In this document: piece after piece, positions 32,301 through 40,957 of the stretch
Layout of the letters: each line of letters opens with the position of its first letter
Position numbering within the stretch: position 1 is the stretch's first letter
DNA from: a virus
Reading direction: 5' to 3' (one strand)
IMG/VR virus record: IMGVR_UViG_3300008963_000001
Span: 62,001-126,000 of that record
DNA length: 64,000 bases
Program-made: the position numbers and the translations under genes
Notes under the pieces: model-generated
What the model was told of the DNA's origin: nothing
What the model saw: only the letters and a program-made list of their open reading frames with translations
Database searches by the model: none

Positions 32301-35101
32301 GGCAAGGCTTTGATGCTGTAATTGGTAGTGTTTCAACAGATGGAGATAAGATACTAGGCTTCGAGTTTGACCATGCAGGTAATGAATATACAGAAGTTGA
32401 ATATATAATTACAGGCGGCGGCGTTAATTCAGATGTAGAAAACGATGAATTTAGAGATGATGCAGTTTTCGAAATACGCGGATTAGATCTAGGTAATGAT
32501 TCATCAGGACAATTTGGCGGTGATGGATATCTTACTAATGCAAACACAGCACAGGGAGGAACTACAACTAAAATATCTTTAGCAGCTGTGGATCAGGAAG
32601 TAAGTTCTGCTTACATTGGTATGAAAGTCGTGTTAGATGGCGGGAAAGGTGCCGGACAGTTTGGTATTGTTACCACATACGACTCAGGAACCAAAGAAGC
32701 AACTGTTGTAAGAGAAAGTGACGGCCAACCAGGGTGGGACCATTTTGTTCCAGGAACTCCTATAGTTGCGCCCGATCCATCAACAACTTATGTTATGGAG
32801 CCGGCAATATCTCTAAGCTCTCCAGGATTTTTATCCAGTGAAGTAACAATGTCGCAATCTGGGGTGTGGTCAGAATCTGTTTACGGAAATACATCAGAAG
32901 AGTATCTTGACAAGGCTGTAGATTCATACGAAGGTAACGGAACCGGAGCAAGCTTTAATATAACAAGAGTTGGCACAAAGTATTTTGTTACTCTAGAAGA
33001 CGCAGGGGAAGGATATGCCAGACTTGACACACTGACAATATTAGGCAGTTCACTCAACGGAGATGACGTAACCAATGATATTGTGATAACATTGACTTCC
33101 GTAAATTCAACCACCGGAGCAATTTTAGAGTTTGATTTTGAAGGTTCGGCATTCGGCGGAAGATTTGTAGCTGTTACTACATCTAACAACAACGGATCAT
33201 ACAGTAACGATGGCGAAACATGGCAAGCAATGACACTGCCAACAGCCGCAAACGGTTACTCGTCCGTTGCGCACGGACTTTTAGATGACGGCTCATCCTT
33301 GGTTAAGTTCTCTAAATTTGTTGCAGTATCACCAAACAGTGATATAGCAGCTTATTCGTCAGACGGTATAACTTGGACGGCATCAACATTACCTATTAGC
33401 GCAAACTGGACAAGCGTAGCATTCGGAAATGGAAGATTTGTAGCAGTAGCATCTGATTCAACAACTGTAGCAGTTTCTAACGATGGAGAAGTGTGGGATT
33501 TAACGTCTACATTGTCAAGAACTGGCGCAAATGAAGTTGCCTATGGCATGGGACGTTGGGTAGTTGTTTTTGATAACTCGTCCAGCGGGGATGGCGTGAA
33601 TTATTCAGCAACAGCTTTAGGTAATTGGAATGCACCCGACAATGCGGACGAACAAATGCCAACCGGGGCAAACTGGACTTCAGTAACATGGGGACAAGGT
33701 GCATGGGTGGCAGTAGCTAGTGATACAAACACAGGAGCTATAAGTATTGACGGCATAAATTGGAATTCAATGACTGTAGGATCTCCTGACTCTACTGATC
33801 CTGCCGGATACAACAAAGTCAGATACGGCCAAGGTTTGTTTATGGCCACACTAGAAGACACAACTGCTGGAATAACTGGCTATTCATATATTGCTAAATC
33901 AGAAGACGGGCTCTTCTGGGAGTTTGAAGGTGTTAACGATAACGGAAACGCTGTGAACGGGTACAATGCAATTTCGTTCGGTAATCCTAACTCAACAGGT
34001 TTTTGGTCAATTATTGAAAATCAAACTACCACAAGAGGAGTAAGAATTAGGACAGGCGCAACAGCTCGTGCGCGAGCATTTGTATCAGAAACTAAAATTT
34101 TCCAGATTAGGATACTAGAACCAGGTTCAGGATACGAATCGCCTCCCTCTATAACTATAACAGATCCCAACAATATTTTTGAAGCACCATTCGACGTTCG
34201 AATAGGCAAAGGAGCACTAGCGACCCCTAGTTTTGTAAACCGAGGCGAGGAATACGGATCTGCCAATGCAGAAGTAGAATCCGATCTTTCTAACGGTTTC
34301 GCGGACTTTTTCCAGAATGGAAACTTTGTATTTGTAAAGAGATTAACTGAAAGACCTGTTCCGGGTGCTAATGTGGTATTTGACAGTCTTCCTGATCAAG
34401 TATTTAGGCTTGTAAATGTGGTAACATTCTTAGGACAGAATGATGGAGCATACACAGCATTCTTACAAATCAGTCCTGAAATTCCAATCAGTCAAGCTCC
34501 GCCTCAGAATGACGGAGTAACAACTAGAATTAGATATTCGCAGGTTAGATTAACTAACCATGATTTCTTAGATATAGGAACAGGAAACTTTGTTACAACA
34601 AATTATCCTAACACTCCATTACAAGAACCTGATCCTAGCAAAGAAACAACAGATGCAAATGGCGGAAGGGTATTCTTTACATCCACTGACCAAGATGGCA
34701 ACTTCCGAGTAGGTGATCTGTTTACAATCGAACAATCCACAGGTGTTGCAACATTGAACGCAGATGCATTTAATATTGCGGGATTGCAGGAACTATCTTT
34801 GGGAGAAGTTACACTAGGTGGTGGTTCGGCAAGTATTGATGAATTCTCAACAGATCCATTTTTTACAGCTGATTCAGACAGTATTGTTCCTACTCAGAGA
34901 GCAATTAAGGCTTATATTGCGGCACAGATCGGCGGCGGCGGCGCGTCACTTAATGTAAATAGTGTAACAGCAGGAAGTATCTTTATAAATACTAACCAGA
35001 TAAGAACAACCGATCAAAGCACGATACAGATGCGAGGAAAATTTGATTTCCAAGCTGAAATAAATGGGTATCCACTTGCGTGGAACTACTTCTTAAATTA
35101 A
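29378..35101 (+). CDS. C-terminal half of the second repeat/beta-helix tail protein
   Basis: A 1907-residue protein. Its N-terminus (VSIFVKTGTYRETLPIIVPE) lines up with residues in the middle of the 1868-residue paralogue. It contains the conserved beta-helix block SLDPGWGPDDD...TTFGYAAVGQKIDGALHNGG, an Asp-box-like propeller (YSNDGETWQ, YSSDGITWTA, SNDGEVWD, SIDGINWN) at roughly 1260-1530, and the shared C-terminal HDFLDIGTGNF and TSTDQDGNFRVG blocks. Inserted segments in the first 800 residues, absent from the paralogue, explain its larger size. Probably a virion adhesin. Confidence 0.65.
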   Translation: MATVKQQIQNLTDIFSEAIENDNVDTVPARQVEDVSIFVKTGTYRETLPIIVPESTVILGDELRSSNAGPSSGVTDRSDAFYSQNSMNHLSSIVRSIVVGDTVTPSVGNTEVQSQKFPFADTPQQSDLKLLIQTIQNNIDFRIGTTNMAEYNFPVGYNDTFLPTFGNARKLLSYNKEFLKAEVVAYIKNNFPNILYSKTKCAQDVGYIVDAIVYDMTYGGNTQSIIAGLAYYDGNSSNLAIDSTEKSATISAYNFLKSRIETVITGFFLPSPQQSDVTQFTDTAGNSTSINYAKDLVDIIISILQNGVSAAPNVTVVTITGADTLNTSVAHGLEVGDSFTPRATINGLVKNKKHWIVDVPTATSFKVSESFGGSILSLTNGSNLNLIGDVIDYPVTTNGITTTTALITAAETLDAAQEQIIRNVIDDLNKVAYNFDFTVDDVNLTNDDFQIYVGKDDYAHTYVSGGTVTKSNGTVLNVSNFVYNEATGYATITTSVDHELEAGDIVDIQEITVEVTLNGQPITFEFPSPTSIDGSQTKVLYRRSKCERDTRLILEAVMFDFMLNSNFQSLKSGYAYLRATSSEVYGLDQKQITRDALDNARTEALANVGGDSTAQSRITPLMELIDAIIFSGSIEGTNNATVLRNNDYAIHQLEMNKDFIVQELTSYIQSEYSDTVNLLQDSTSYISISDTSWLNRGASIRFTGDVRSTIEKNKIYYVQNIIDEYNFTISETRYSNIPFVFDVNDDEILDAELATNFRVELVYNTASCERDVSAYLAALKYDLKYPGNYKSLYAARYYGNSVIGSLEEDMYYVRNGTGIRNQTLEGLSGDVLAVNEFGTSRVSAGAFVSLDPGWGPDDDRTWVKTRSCYVQGVTTFGYAAVGQKIDGALHNGGNDSIVSNDFTQVISDGIGAWVTNNGRAELVSVFTYYARIGYLSENGGRIRGTNGNCSYGTFGAVAEGFDATETPIEAVVDNRQGFDAVIGSVSTDGDKILGFEFDHAGNEYTEVEYIITGGGVNSDVENDEFRDDAVFEIRGLDLGNDSSGQFGGDGYLTNANTAQGGTTTKISLAAVDQEVSSAYIGMKVVLDGGKGAGQFGIVTTYDSGTKEATVVRESDGQPGWDHFVPGTPIVAPDPSTTYVMEPAISLSSPGFLSSEVTMSQSGVWSESVYGNTSEEYLDKAVDSYEGNGTGASFNITRVGTKYFVTLEDAGEGYARLDTLTILGSSLNGDDVTNDIVITLTSVNSTTGAILEFDFEGSAFGGRFVAVTTSNNNGSYSNDGETWQAMTLPTAANGYSSVAHGLLDDGSSLVKFSKFVAVSPNSDIAAYSSDGITWTASTLPISANWTSVAFGNGRFVAVASDSTTVAVSNDGEVWDLTSTLSRTGANEVAYGMGRWVVVFDNSSSGDGVNYSATALGNWNAPDNADEQMPTGANWTSVTWGQGAWVAVASDTNTGAISIDGINWNSMTVGSPDSTDPAGYNKVRYGQGLFMATLEDTTAGITGYSYIAKSEDGLFWEFEGVNDNGNAVNGYNAISFGNPNSTGFWSIIENQTTTRGVRIRTGATARARAFVSETKIFQIRILEPGSGYESPPSITITDPNNIFEAPFDVRIGKGALATPSFVNRGEEYGSANAEVESDLSNGFADFFQNGNFVFVKRLTERPVPGANVVFDSLPDQVFRLVNVVTFLGQNDGAYTAFLQISPEIPISQAPPQNDGVTTRIRYSQVRLTNHDFLDIGTGNFVTTNYPNTPLQEPDPSKETTDANGGRVFFTSTDQDGNFRVGDLFTIEQSTGVATLNADAFNIAGLQELSLGEVTLGGGSASIDEFSTDPFFTADSDSIVPTQRAIKAYIAAQIGGGGASLNVNSVTAGSIFINTNQIRTTDQSTIQMRGKFDFQAEINGYPLAWNYFLN

Positions 35102-35116
35102 ACGGAGAAAATAATA

Positions 35117-35437
35117 ATGGCAACAGGAAAACTTGGAGCAGAAGACTTAGCAGCAGCCACACCCACAGTGATTTACACCGTCCCAGACGGACAATTCACA
35201 GTAGCTTCTATTAATATCTGTAACAGAAATACAAGCAACGTTTTGATTAAAATAGCAATTGCAGATGCCGACACACCTGCAGCAGGAGAATACATAGAAT
35301 TCGATGCAGAAATCCTCCCCAACGGTGTCCTTGAAAGGACAGGCATTGTAATGAATGCTGACCAGCGCGTGGTTGTCGAAGCCAATGCTATTAATGTAAG
35401 TGCGAATGCGTTTGGTATTGAAACATCGGTATCTTAA
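35117..35437 (+). CDS. Small beta-sandwich tail protein, paralogue group member 3
   Basis: A 106-residue protein (MATGKLGAEDLAAATPTVI...) with the strand order of its relatives at 16294 and 20657: VASINICNRNTSN, IKIAIADAD, YIEFDAEILPNGVL and VVVEANAINVS. ACGGAG lies ahead of the ATG. Its stop overlaps the next late promoter. Probably a virion component. Confidence 0.55.
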   Translation: MATGKLGAEDLAAATPTVIYTVPDGQFTVASINICNRNTSNVLIKIAIADADTPAAGEYIEFDAEILPNGVLERTGIVMNADQRVVVEANAINVSANAFGIETSVS

Positions 35438-35445
35438 GATAAATA
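35438..35445 (+). promoter_or_regulatory. Late promoter GATAAATA
   Basis: GATAAATA follows the stop of the small beta protein. A short leader with AAGGAAG leads to ATG 35463. It should drive the adhesin triplet. Confidence 0.7.
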
Positions 35446-35462
35446 GCTAAAAGGAAGAAATA

Positions 35463-35918
35463 ATGGGTAGAAAAATATCCGGCGGTGTAAGACAACCGAT
35501 TAGTAATACATTTTCAGGGACTACAGCCGAAAGACCGACAAATGTATCACCGGGAATACAATTTTTTAACACAGACATTAATCTGTTAGAAATTTATGAT
35601 GGCAGCGGCTGGCACAGAATTAATGATTTTATACCAGTTGCTGTTGCAACTTCTACTACTATTACTGCTAATAAAACTTACTGGGTAGATACTGCCGGCG
35701 CACCGGTAACAATAACATTACCTAGTAGTCCTGTTGCACAAGATTTTATTAAAATTACAGATATTTCGGGGTCTTTTGATAATAACAATCTTACAGTAAA
35801 CCCAAACGGCCATCCTATAATGCGGACTTCAGATTCAATGACGGTTAGCACACAGGGTGCATCGTTTATAATGGTATACTATAATGCTACTACCGGTTGG
35901 TTATTAGAGGGTATTTAA
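35463..35918 (+). CDS. Small tail fibre-like protein
   Basis: A 151-residue protein with the fibre phrase AERPTNVSPGIQFFNTDINLLEIYDGSGWHRI near the start, related to phrases in the fibre proteins at 16676 and 19601. A beta-rich C-terminal half (TITANKTYWVDTAGAPVTI) follows. It is the first gene of the unit that carries the three glycine-rich adhesins and may be their attachment partner. AAGGAAG precedes the ATG. Confidence 0.6.
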   Translation: MGRKISGGVRQPISNTFSGTTAERPTNVSPGIQFFNTDINLLEIYDGSGWHRINDFIPVAVATSTTITANKTYWVDTAGAPVTITLPSSPVAQDFIKITDISGSFDNNNLTVNPNGHPIMRTSDSMTVSTQGASFIMVYYNATTGWLLEGI

Positions 35919-35927
35919 GGATAAAAC

Positions 35928-36776
35928 ATGCCATTTAATTATGAAACGCTAAAAAGATTACAAGGCGATGCTGTAATAGATCAATCTCTCACCTCCGATG
36001 ATATAAAGGATGGCGATATTGACGCGGATAAACTCGATAATAGCTCTATTTCTAGCGCACAACTAGCTGATGCGGCAGTAAATCTAAGCGGTAACAAAGT
36101 TACTGGATCACTTGCTGTCAACAAAGGAGGCACAGGATTATCAGGTATCTCCGGAGCATATCAGGCAGTAACTACAAGTGGTAGCAACAACACACTACGC
36201 CCGCACGGAATCTACGGCATGCAGGTGTTCACAGGCAACGGGACCTGGAATAGGCCAAGTAATGTCAGATACATCAAAGTTCAGGTAGTAGGCGGTGGTG
36301 GCGGCGGCTCGGGCCACGGCGAAGCCGGTGGATCTGGTGGCTATGCAGAAGAAATTATTAATGTTGAAAGCATAAGCAGTGTTCCAGTTACCATCGGCGG
36401 CGGTGGCGGTAGTTCGTATTACTCCGGTGCTGGCGGCAACGGTGGCGCAAGCTCTTTTGGACCTTATGTATCAGCAAGTTTAGGTTATGGCGCAAACAGA
36501 AATAACCAGCACTCTGGTGGAGTTAGTGGTGTAGGAAGTGGCGGTAACTTAAATATTCATGGCGGCGGTGGTGGAAATCATCACCAGAGATCTGGAAAAG
36601 GCGGCGGATCGTATTGGGGCGGCTCTACAGCAGGAGGACATCCGCAAGGTGGACAGTTTGCTTATAATCACCGCAACCACGCAGGCCCCGGAGCCGGGGG
36701 CGCAGGCGGATATTTTAATGGAAACAGGGGTGCAATAGGCAAAGCAGGTATGGTAGTTGTTACCATGTTTTACTAA
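35928..36776 (+). CDS. Glycine-rich tail adhesin, copy 1
   Basis: A 282-residue protein. Residues 1-95 form an attachment-like segment (IKDGDIDADKLDNSSISSAQ, NLSGNKVTGSL, GGTGL). Residues about 100-122 form a beta strand pair (MQVFTGNGTWNRPS). From about 122 to the end the protein is made of glycine runs (VVGGGGGGSGHGE, TIGGGGGSSYYSG, LNIHGGGGGNHH) separated by exposed variable loops. This resembles the polyglycine-II sandwich of gp38-type adhesins in T2/T6- and S16-like phages, where the loops bind the receptor; that comparison is by pattern only. It is followed by two tandem paralogues. Confidence 0.7.
   Translation: MPFNYETLKRLQGDAVIDQSLTSDDIKDGDIDADKLDNSSISSAQLADAAVNLSGNKVTGSLAVNKGGTGLSGISGAYQAVTTSGSNNTLRPHGIYGMQVFTGNGTWNRPSNVRYIKVQVVGGGGGGSGHGEAGGSGGYAEEIINVESISSVPVTIGGGGGSSYYSGAGGNGGASSFGPYVSASLGYGANRNNQHSGGVSGVGSGGNLNIHGGGGGNHHQRSGKGGGSYWGGSTAGGHPQGGQFAYNHRNHAGPGAGGAGGYFNGNRGAIGKAGMVVVTMFY
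36489..36580 (+). repeat. 92-base tract identical to one in adhesin copy 3
   Basis: The bases from GGCGCAAACAG to AAATCA are identical to 38222-38313, including third codon positions, while the flanking sequence differs. Copy 2 differs at several silent sites in the same region. This suggests recent gene conversion between copies 1 and 3. Confidence 0.8.
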
Positions 36777-36787
36777 AGAGAAAACAT

Positions 36788-37642
36788 ATGGCATTTGATT
36801 ATAGAACTTTAAAAAATATAACAGGAAGAGCATTTGTTTCTGAAACTTTAGAAGCAACAGATCTTGCAGATGATGCAATCACCTCTAGCAAAATCGAAGA
36901 CGGTGCTGTAAATGCAAATAAAATGCAAGAGGGATCAGTTAACTTAAGTGGAAACAAAGTAACCGGGTCTGTAAGTGCAAATGCTGGCGGAACCGGTTTA
37001 ACATCACTCGGATCCGCTTATCAAATTTTAAGTGTAGATTCAGGCGGCGGTAACCTTACATATGCGAATTCTAGCATTAGAAGTATGCGTGTATACACAG
37101 GTAATTCGACTTGGACGAAACCCAGCGGTGTTAGATATGTAAAAGCCTGTGTTGTAGGCGGTGGTGGCGGCGGCTCGGGCCACGGCGAAAGTGCAGGAGC
37201 CGGCGGGTACGCAGAAGAAATTATAGATGTAACTGGCATAAACAGCGTATCGATAACTGTAGGGGGAGGCGGTGGCAGCTCGTATTACTCCGGCGCAGGA
37301 GGAAATGGCGCAAGTTCGTCGTTTGGACCTTATGTATCAGCCAGCGGCGGGTATGGCGCAAACAGAAATAACCAGCACTCCGGCGGTGTTGGCGGTGTAG
37401 GAAGTGGCGGAAATTTAAATATTTACGGCGGAGGAGGCAATCCTCATCACACAGGATCAAGCACCGGTGGAGAGTCATTCTGGGGAGGTAACACAGCCGC
37501 AGGACATCCGCAAGGTGGACAGTTTTCTTATAATCACCGCAACCATGCCGCTCCGGGAAGTGGCGGCGCAGGCGGCCATTATAATGGAAACAGGGGTGCT
37601 ATAGGCCGAGGCGGAATGGTCGTTGTTTACGAATATTATTAA
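36788..37642 (+). CDS. Glycine-rich tail adhesin, copy 2
   Basis: A 284-residue paralogue of the genes on either side, with the same order: DLADDAITSSKIEDGAVNAN attachment segment, NLSGNKVTGSV, a strand pair ending in YVKACVVGGGGGG, then glycine runs and loops. Differences concentrate in the loops (IYGGGGNPHHTGSSTGG against the other copies) and in the final residues. The leader AAAGAGAAAACATATGGC is almost the same as before copy 3, so the duplication included the translation start. A host-recognition role is inferred from gene order and the glycine architecture. Confidence 0.7.
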   Translation: MAFDYRTLKNITGRAFVSETLEATDLADDAITSSKIEDGAVNANKMQEGSVNLSGNKVTGSVSANAGGTGLTSLGSAYQILSVDSGGGNLTYANSSIRSMRVYTGNSTWTKPSGVRYVKACVVGGGGGGSGHGESAGAGGYAEEIIDVTGINSVSITVGGGGGSSYYSGAGGNGASSSFGPYVSASGGYGANRNNQHSGGVGGVGSGGNLNIYGGGGNPHHTGSSTGGESFWGGNTAAGHPQGGQFSYNHRNHAAPGSGGAGGHYNGNRGAIGRGGMVVVYEYY

Positions 37643-37654
37643 AGAGAAAAACAT

Positions 37655-38509
37655 ATGGCATTTGATTATAGAACCTTAAAACAATTGTCTACTGAAGATA
37701 TAGTAGACGGATCGCTTGAAAAAACAGAATTAGCAAACGGTGTAGGTATTTCACGCACCGTAGCTAATAGTGCTGTTGGAGATACAAAACTAGCTAACAG
37801 TTCAGTGGATTTAGGCGGCAATAAAGTGACGGGTACATTGGGCGTAGGTTCAGGAGGAACAGGATTAACGTCCGCTGGAAGCAACTTAGAAGTATTGCGT
37901 GTTAACGGCGCCGGCAACGCTCTGGAATACTCTCGAATAGGTATCAATGCAATCAGAGCATATCAGGGCAATTCAACATGGAACAGACCTGCCGGTGTAA
38001 GATATGTTCATGTGCAAGTTGTAGGCGGTGGTGGTGGCGGCTCGGGCCACGGCGAAAGTGGCGGTGCAGGCGGGTACGCAGAAGAAATTATTAATGTAGA
38101 AAGCATAAGTTCGGTAAGCATAAGCATAGGGAGTCGAGGCGGTAGTTCGTATTACTCCGGTGCCGGCGGCAACGGAGGATCAACCTCCTTTGGACCGTAT
38201 TGCTCTGCAGGCGGCGGGTTCGGCGCAAACAGAAATAACCAGCACTCTGGTGGAGTTAGTGGTGTAGGAAGTGGCGGTAACTTAAATATTCATGGCGGCG
38301 GTGGTGGAAATCACACTGAAAGTTCGGGCCCCGGAGGATCATCATTCTGGGGAGGTAACACCGCAATGGGACATCCGCAAGGCGGACAGTTCACATATAA
38401 TCACCGCAATCATGCCGCTCCAGGAAGTGGCGGAACTGGCGGATATTATAATGGAAACAGGGGTGCTATCGGTCGCAACGGAATGGTTGTGGTAACTGAA
38501 TACAGATAA
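37655..38509 (+). CDS. Glycine-rich tail adhesin, copy 3
   Basis: A 284-residue third paralogue. It shares its start (MAFDYRTLK) with copy 2 and a central block (NRNNQHSGGVSGVGSGGNL) with copy 1. The loop after it (NHTESSGPGGSSFWGGNTAM) is its own. One glycine run is altered to SIGSRGGSSYYSG. Its mosaic likeness to the other two copies suggests recombination inside the array. The stop overlaps the next late promoter. Confidence 0.7.
   Translation: MAFDYRTLKQLSTEDIVDGSLEKTELANGVGISRTVANSAVGDTKLANSSVDLGGNKVTGTLGVGSGGTGLTSAGSNLEVLRVNGAGNALEYSRIGINAIRAYQGNSTWNRPAGVRYVHVQVVGGGGGGSGHGESGGAGGYAEEIINVESISSVSISIGSRGGSSYYSGAGGNGGSTSFGPYCSAGGGFGANRNNQHSGGVSGVGSGGNLNIHGGGGGNHTESSGPGGSSFWGGNTAMGHPQGGQFTYNHRNHAAPGSGGTGGYYNGNRGAIGRNGMVVVTEYR
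38222..38313 (+). repeat. 92-base tract identical to one in adhesin copy 1
   Basis: Identical to 36489-36580 at every base; divergence resumes on both sides. It lies inside the glycine-rich domain of copy 3. Confidence 0.8.
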
Positions 38510-38512
38510 ATA
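38505..38512 (+). promoter_or_regulatory. Late promoter GATAAATA
   Basis: GATAAATA overlaps the stop of adhesin copy 3. A short leader with TAGGA leads to ATG 38532. Confidence 0.65.
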
Positions 38513-38531
38513 GGATTATAGGAAAATATTC

Positions 38532-39038
38532 ATGAAAAAAGTTTTAGTAAGCTTAGAAGGTTATGTAATGCAAGTCGAAGAACCCGGTAGTGACTTTGAC
38601 ATATACGAAGGTCCAGATGCAACATTTGCATGGGTAGATGCACCCGATGATGTGACATTACAATGGACACTAGAATATAGCCCATCTCAAGGTAAAATGA
38701 TTTGGGTCAATAGAGATGCACCTCCAGTCGATTTAGGAATGCAAAGAAGAGTTGCGTATGGCACCGTGGAGGATCAATTAGACATGCTTTATCATGATAT
38801 GAAAGACGGAAATCTCACAAGCGGATCTTGGTTTAATCATATTGATATAATCAAAAAATCAATTCCTAAGCCTCCTCCAAGCGAAGAAGAGTTATCTCCT
38901 GAGGAGCAAGAAGCTTTAGATGCAATACGCGAGCCGGATGTTAACTCCCCTATGAAATTTTCGACACCGGAAATGCCATCATGGGTAAGATGCCCGGGAT
39001 GGAAATATTACGAAGGTGATAAGGAGAAAGATGTATAA
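38532..39038 (+). CDS. Small protein after the adhesins, possible fibre assembly factor
   Basis: A 168-residue acidic protein. A beta-like N-terminal half is followed by RVAYGTVEDQLDMLYHDMKDG, a phrase resembling those at the ends of phage tail fibre or fibre-assembly proteins, then a Pro/Glu-rich linker (PKPPPSEEELSPEEQEAL). Its place directly behind the adhesin triplet suggests it helps fold or attach them. This is positional inference; no verified family match exists. The stop overlaps the next ATG by one base. Confidence 0.5.
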   Translation: MKKVLVSLEGYVMQVEEPGSDFDIYEGPDATFAWVDAPDDVTLQWTLEYSPSQGKMIWVNRDAPPVDLGMQRRVAYGTVEDQLDMLYHDMKDGNLTSGSWFNHIDIIKKSIPKPPPSEEELSPEEQEALDAIREPDVNSPMKFSTPEMPSWVRCPGWKYYEGDKEKDV

Positions 39039-39259
39039 TGGCTACACTTAGAGCAATTGGTCCTGTAACGGTCGAGAATGTATCTTTGGGGAAATTATTT
39101 GAAGCTTCTCTAGTTTCATTTGAAAAAAAGGTTAGTCTAGTAGTAGAAATAAATGGACATAATGTGTCTTTAGCTTACGATACCGATGGCAATGATTATG
39201 AAGCTGATCATAATGGACATAGGTATAGGGCTATGAATCCTAAATTTGTAGCAGAATAA
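39038..39259 (+). CDS. Small hypothetical protein
   Basis: A 73-residue protein with beta-like alternation (KVSLVVEINGHNVSLAYDTDG) and no recognised domain. Its ATG overlaps the previous stop (TAATG). GGAG occurs shortly before, inside the previous gene. It is the last gene before a strong terminator. Confidence 0.6.
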   Translation: MATLRAIGPVTVENVSLGKLFEASLVSFEKKVSLVVEINGHNVSLAYDTDGNDYEADHNGHRYRAMNPKFVAE

Positions 39260-39275
39260 ACTATCTTATTTGCAT

Positions 39276-39302
39276 AAAGCAGGTCCTGCCCTGCTTTTTT
39301 TA
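39276..39302 (+). terminator. Rho-independent terminator
   Basis: AAAGCAGG (39276-39283) pairs with CCTGCTTT (39290-39297), followed by a T run. It separates the adhesin unit from the halogenase/oxygenase island. Confidence 0.85.
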
Positions 39303-39321
39303 TCATCCCCTGATAATAAAC

Positions 39322-39329
39322 GTTAAATA
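39322..39329 (+). promoter_or_regulatory. Late promoter-like GTTAAATA of the enzyme island
   Basis: GTTAAATA follows the terminator. The short leader contains GTGGAG before ATG 39353. As no other terminator or late box was found up to 48852, it may drive the whole plus-strand island. Confidence 0.6.
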
Positions 39330-39352
39330 TATCCAAGTTTAGTGGAGAAAAT

Positions 39353-40957
39353 ATGAAAATAAAAAAGGTGTGTATTGTTGGTGGCGGATCGTCGGGCTGG
39401 ATGACTGCTGCTTCGTTAGCAAAACTTTGTCCTCATCTTGATGTCGTGTTGGTAGAGTCAAAATCAGTCGGCACTGTAGGTGTTGGTGAGTCTACCCTAG
39501 GACATATTAATAGATTTCTAAAAATGCTCGATATCACAGACGAGATGTGGATGGCCGATTGCAATGCTACATACAAGAACTCGATTAGATTTACAAGCTT
39601 TAGAGAAAACAACAATGAAGTTTTCGAGTATCCTTTTTGTCATGGGTTCGATTCTACCTTTGGAAAAGAAAACGGATTAGAAACGTGGAATGAACTTTCT
39701 GCCCTATACCCGGATATTTTTACTCCTGAGACGTTCGCAGAATTTCATGCTTTATCAAATACTACTCTTGCTACATATAATAAACAAACAAGAAATGAAG
39801 AAAAAAAATTAAAGTTTTTTGATTTCGGTCTAGATACTGCATATCATATGGATGCACAGTTATTCGGCGAATGGTTAAAAAATAATATTGCGTTACCCAA
39901 TGGAGTAAAACACATCACAGGTAATGTAATAAATTTTGCTGACGACGGAAAAGGAAAATTATTCAAGTTATTTGTAGATTCGGGCGACGAAATCGGCGCA
40001 GATTTATTTATTGATTGCACTGGATTCAGATCTTTATTATTAGAAAAAATAATGGGCGCACAATTTATTTCATTCGAAGATTATCTTGCAAATGATAGAG
40101 CATGGGCAGTTAGACTTCCGTATTCAAACAGAGAAGAGCAAATGCACAATGTAACTGATTGTCATGCGTTAGGCAACGGTTGGGTGTGGAATATACCTCT
40201 CTGGAACAGAATAGGGACCGGTTACGTATATTCCAGTCGTTTTATTGACGATGACGGCGCACTGAAAGAATTTAAAAATCATTTAAATGAGAAACATGAT
40301 GTAGATCTAGAAGAAGCAAAATTTTTCCCCGTCCAAATCAGGCACGGTAAGCGGACTCGTGCTTGGATAGGAAACGTAGTAGGTATAGGTCTAAGTTATG
40401 GGTTTGTTGAACCTTTAGAATCAACAGGTCTACTAACAACACACGAAAATATTATAAGATTAGTAGATATGCTAAACACAAGGGGCGGATATCTTACTAG
40501 ATCAGAAAGAGAAGCATTTAATAAAGCAGCTGATACGGATATAGAAGGATTCAAACAGTTTGTTTCTATGCACTATGCATTATCTAAAAGAAATGACACA
40601 GCATACTGGCGTTGGGCAACTCAAAAAAATGAATACGAGCCCTTGCAGTTTAACGATTTTCAATCTTCAAGATATGATTATAAAGATATCTTAGGACCTA
40701 TAATAGGAAACCTAGCAATGAACGATAGATATCATGGAAATAACTTTATTATTGCTGGTATGGGAATGCGATCAATTTCTACCGTTGGTCTTATTAAAGC
40801 AAGATATAACTACGACAGACTAAGTGAGCTTGAAAAGATAAAAAATGAATTTTTACACAAAAGAGACAGTGTTAGACAATATGTATCCGCCCTCCCAACA
40901 CATTATCAATATTTAAAAGAAAATATATACAATAATATTGACAACTATGATGTTTAA
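39353..40957 (+). CDS. Tryptophan-halogenase-like flavoenzyme 1
   Basis: A 534-residue FAD-dependent halogenase family protein. It has the GGGSSG nucleotide-binding turn at 10-15, VGVGES at 42-47, the likely catalytic lysine K75 in ATYKNSIRF, CTGF near 222, and the diagnostic WxWxIP motif as WVWNIP at 277-282. Family members use FADH2, O2 and halide to make hypohalous acid, which the lysine guides onto an aromatic ring; a flavin reductase must come from elsewhere. A marine cyanophage relative (VirX1) is known to iodinate varied substrates in vitro. It opens a chain of oxygenase genes; the in vivo substrate is unknown. Confidence 0.85.
   Translation: MKIKKVCIVGGGSSGWMTAASLAKLCPHLDVVLVESKSVGTVGVGESTLGHINRFLKMLDITDEMWMADCNATYKNSIRFTSFRENNNEVFEYPFCHGFDSTFGKENGLETWNELSALYPDIFTPETFAEFHALSNTTLATYNKQTRNEEKKLKFFDFGLDTAYHMDAQLFGEWLKNNIALPNGVKHITGNVINFADDGKGKLFKLFVDSGDEIGADLFIDCTGFRSLLLEKIMGAQFISFEDYLANDRAWAVRLPYSNREEQMHNVTDCHALGNGWVWNIPLWNRIGTGYVYSSRFIDDDGALKEFKNHLNEKHDVDLEEAKFFPVQIRHGKRTRAWIGNVVGIGLSYGFVEPLESTGLLTTHENIIRLVDMLNTRGGYLTRSEREAFNKAADTDIEGFKQFVSMHYALSKRNDTAYWRWATQKNEYEPLQFNDFQSSRYDYKDILGPIIGNLAMNDRYHGNNFIIAGMGMRSISTVGLIKARYNYDRLSELEKIKNEFLHKRDSVRQYVSALPTHYQYLKENIYNNIDNYDV

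Noticed and set aside
35928-38509. CRISPR-like or mobile repeat array
   Set aside because: The repeats are coding, not regularly spaced, and belong to three tandem glycine-rich genes.
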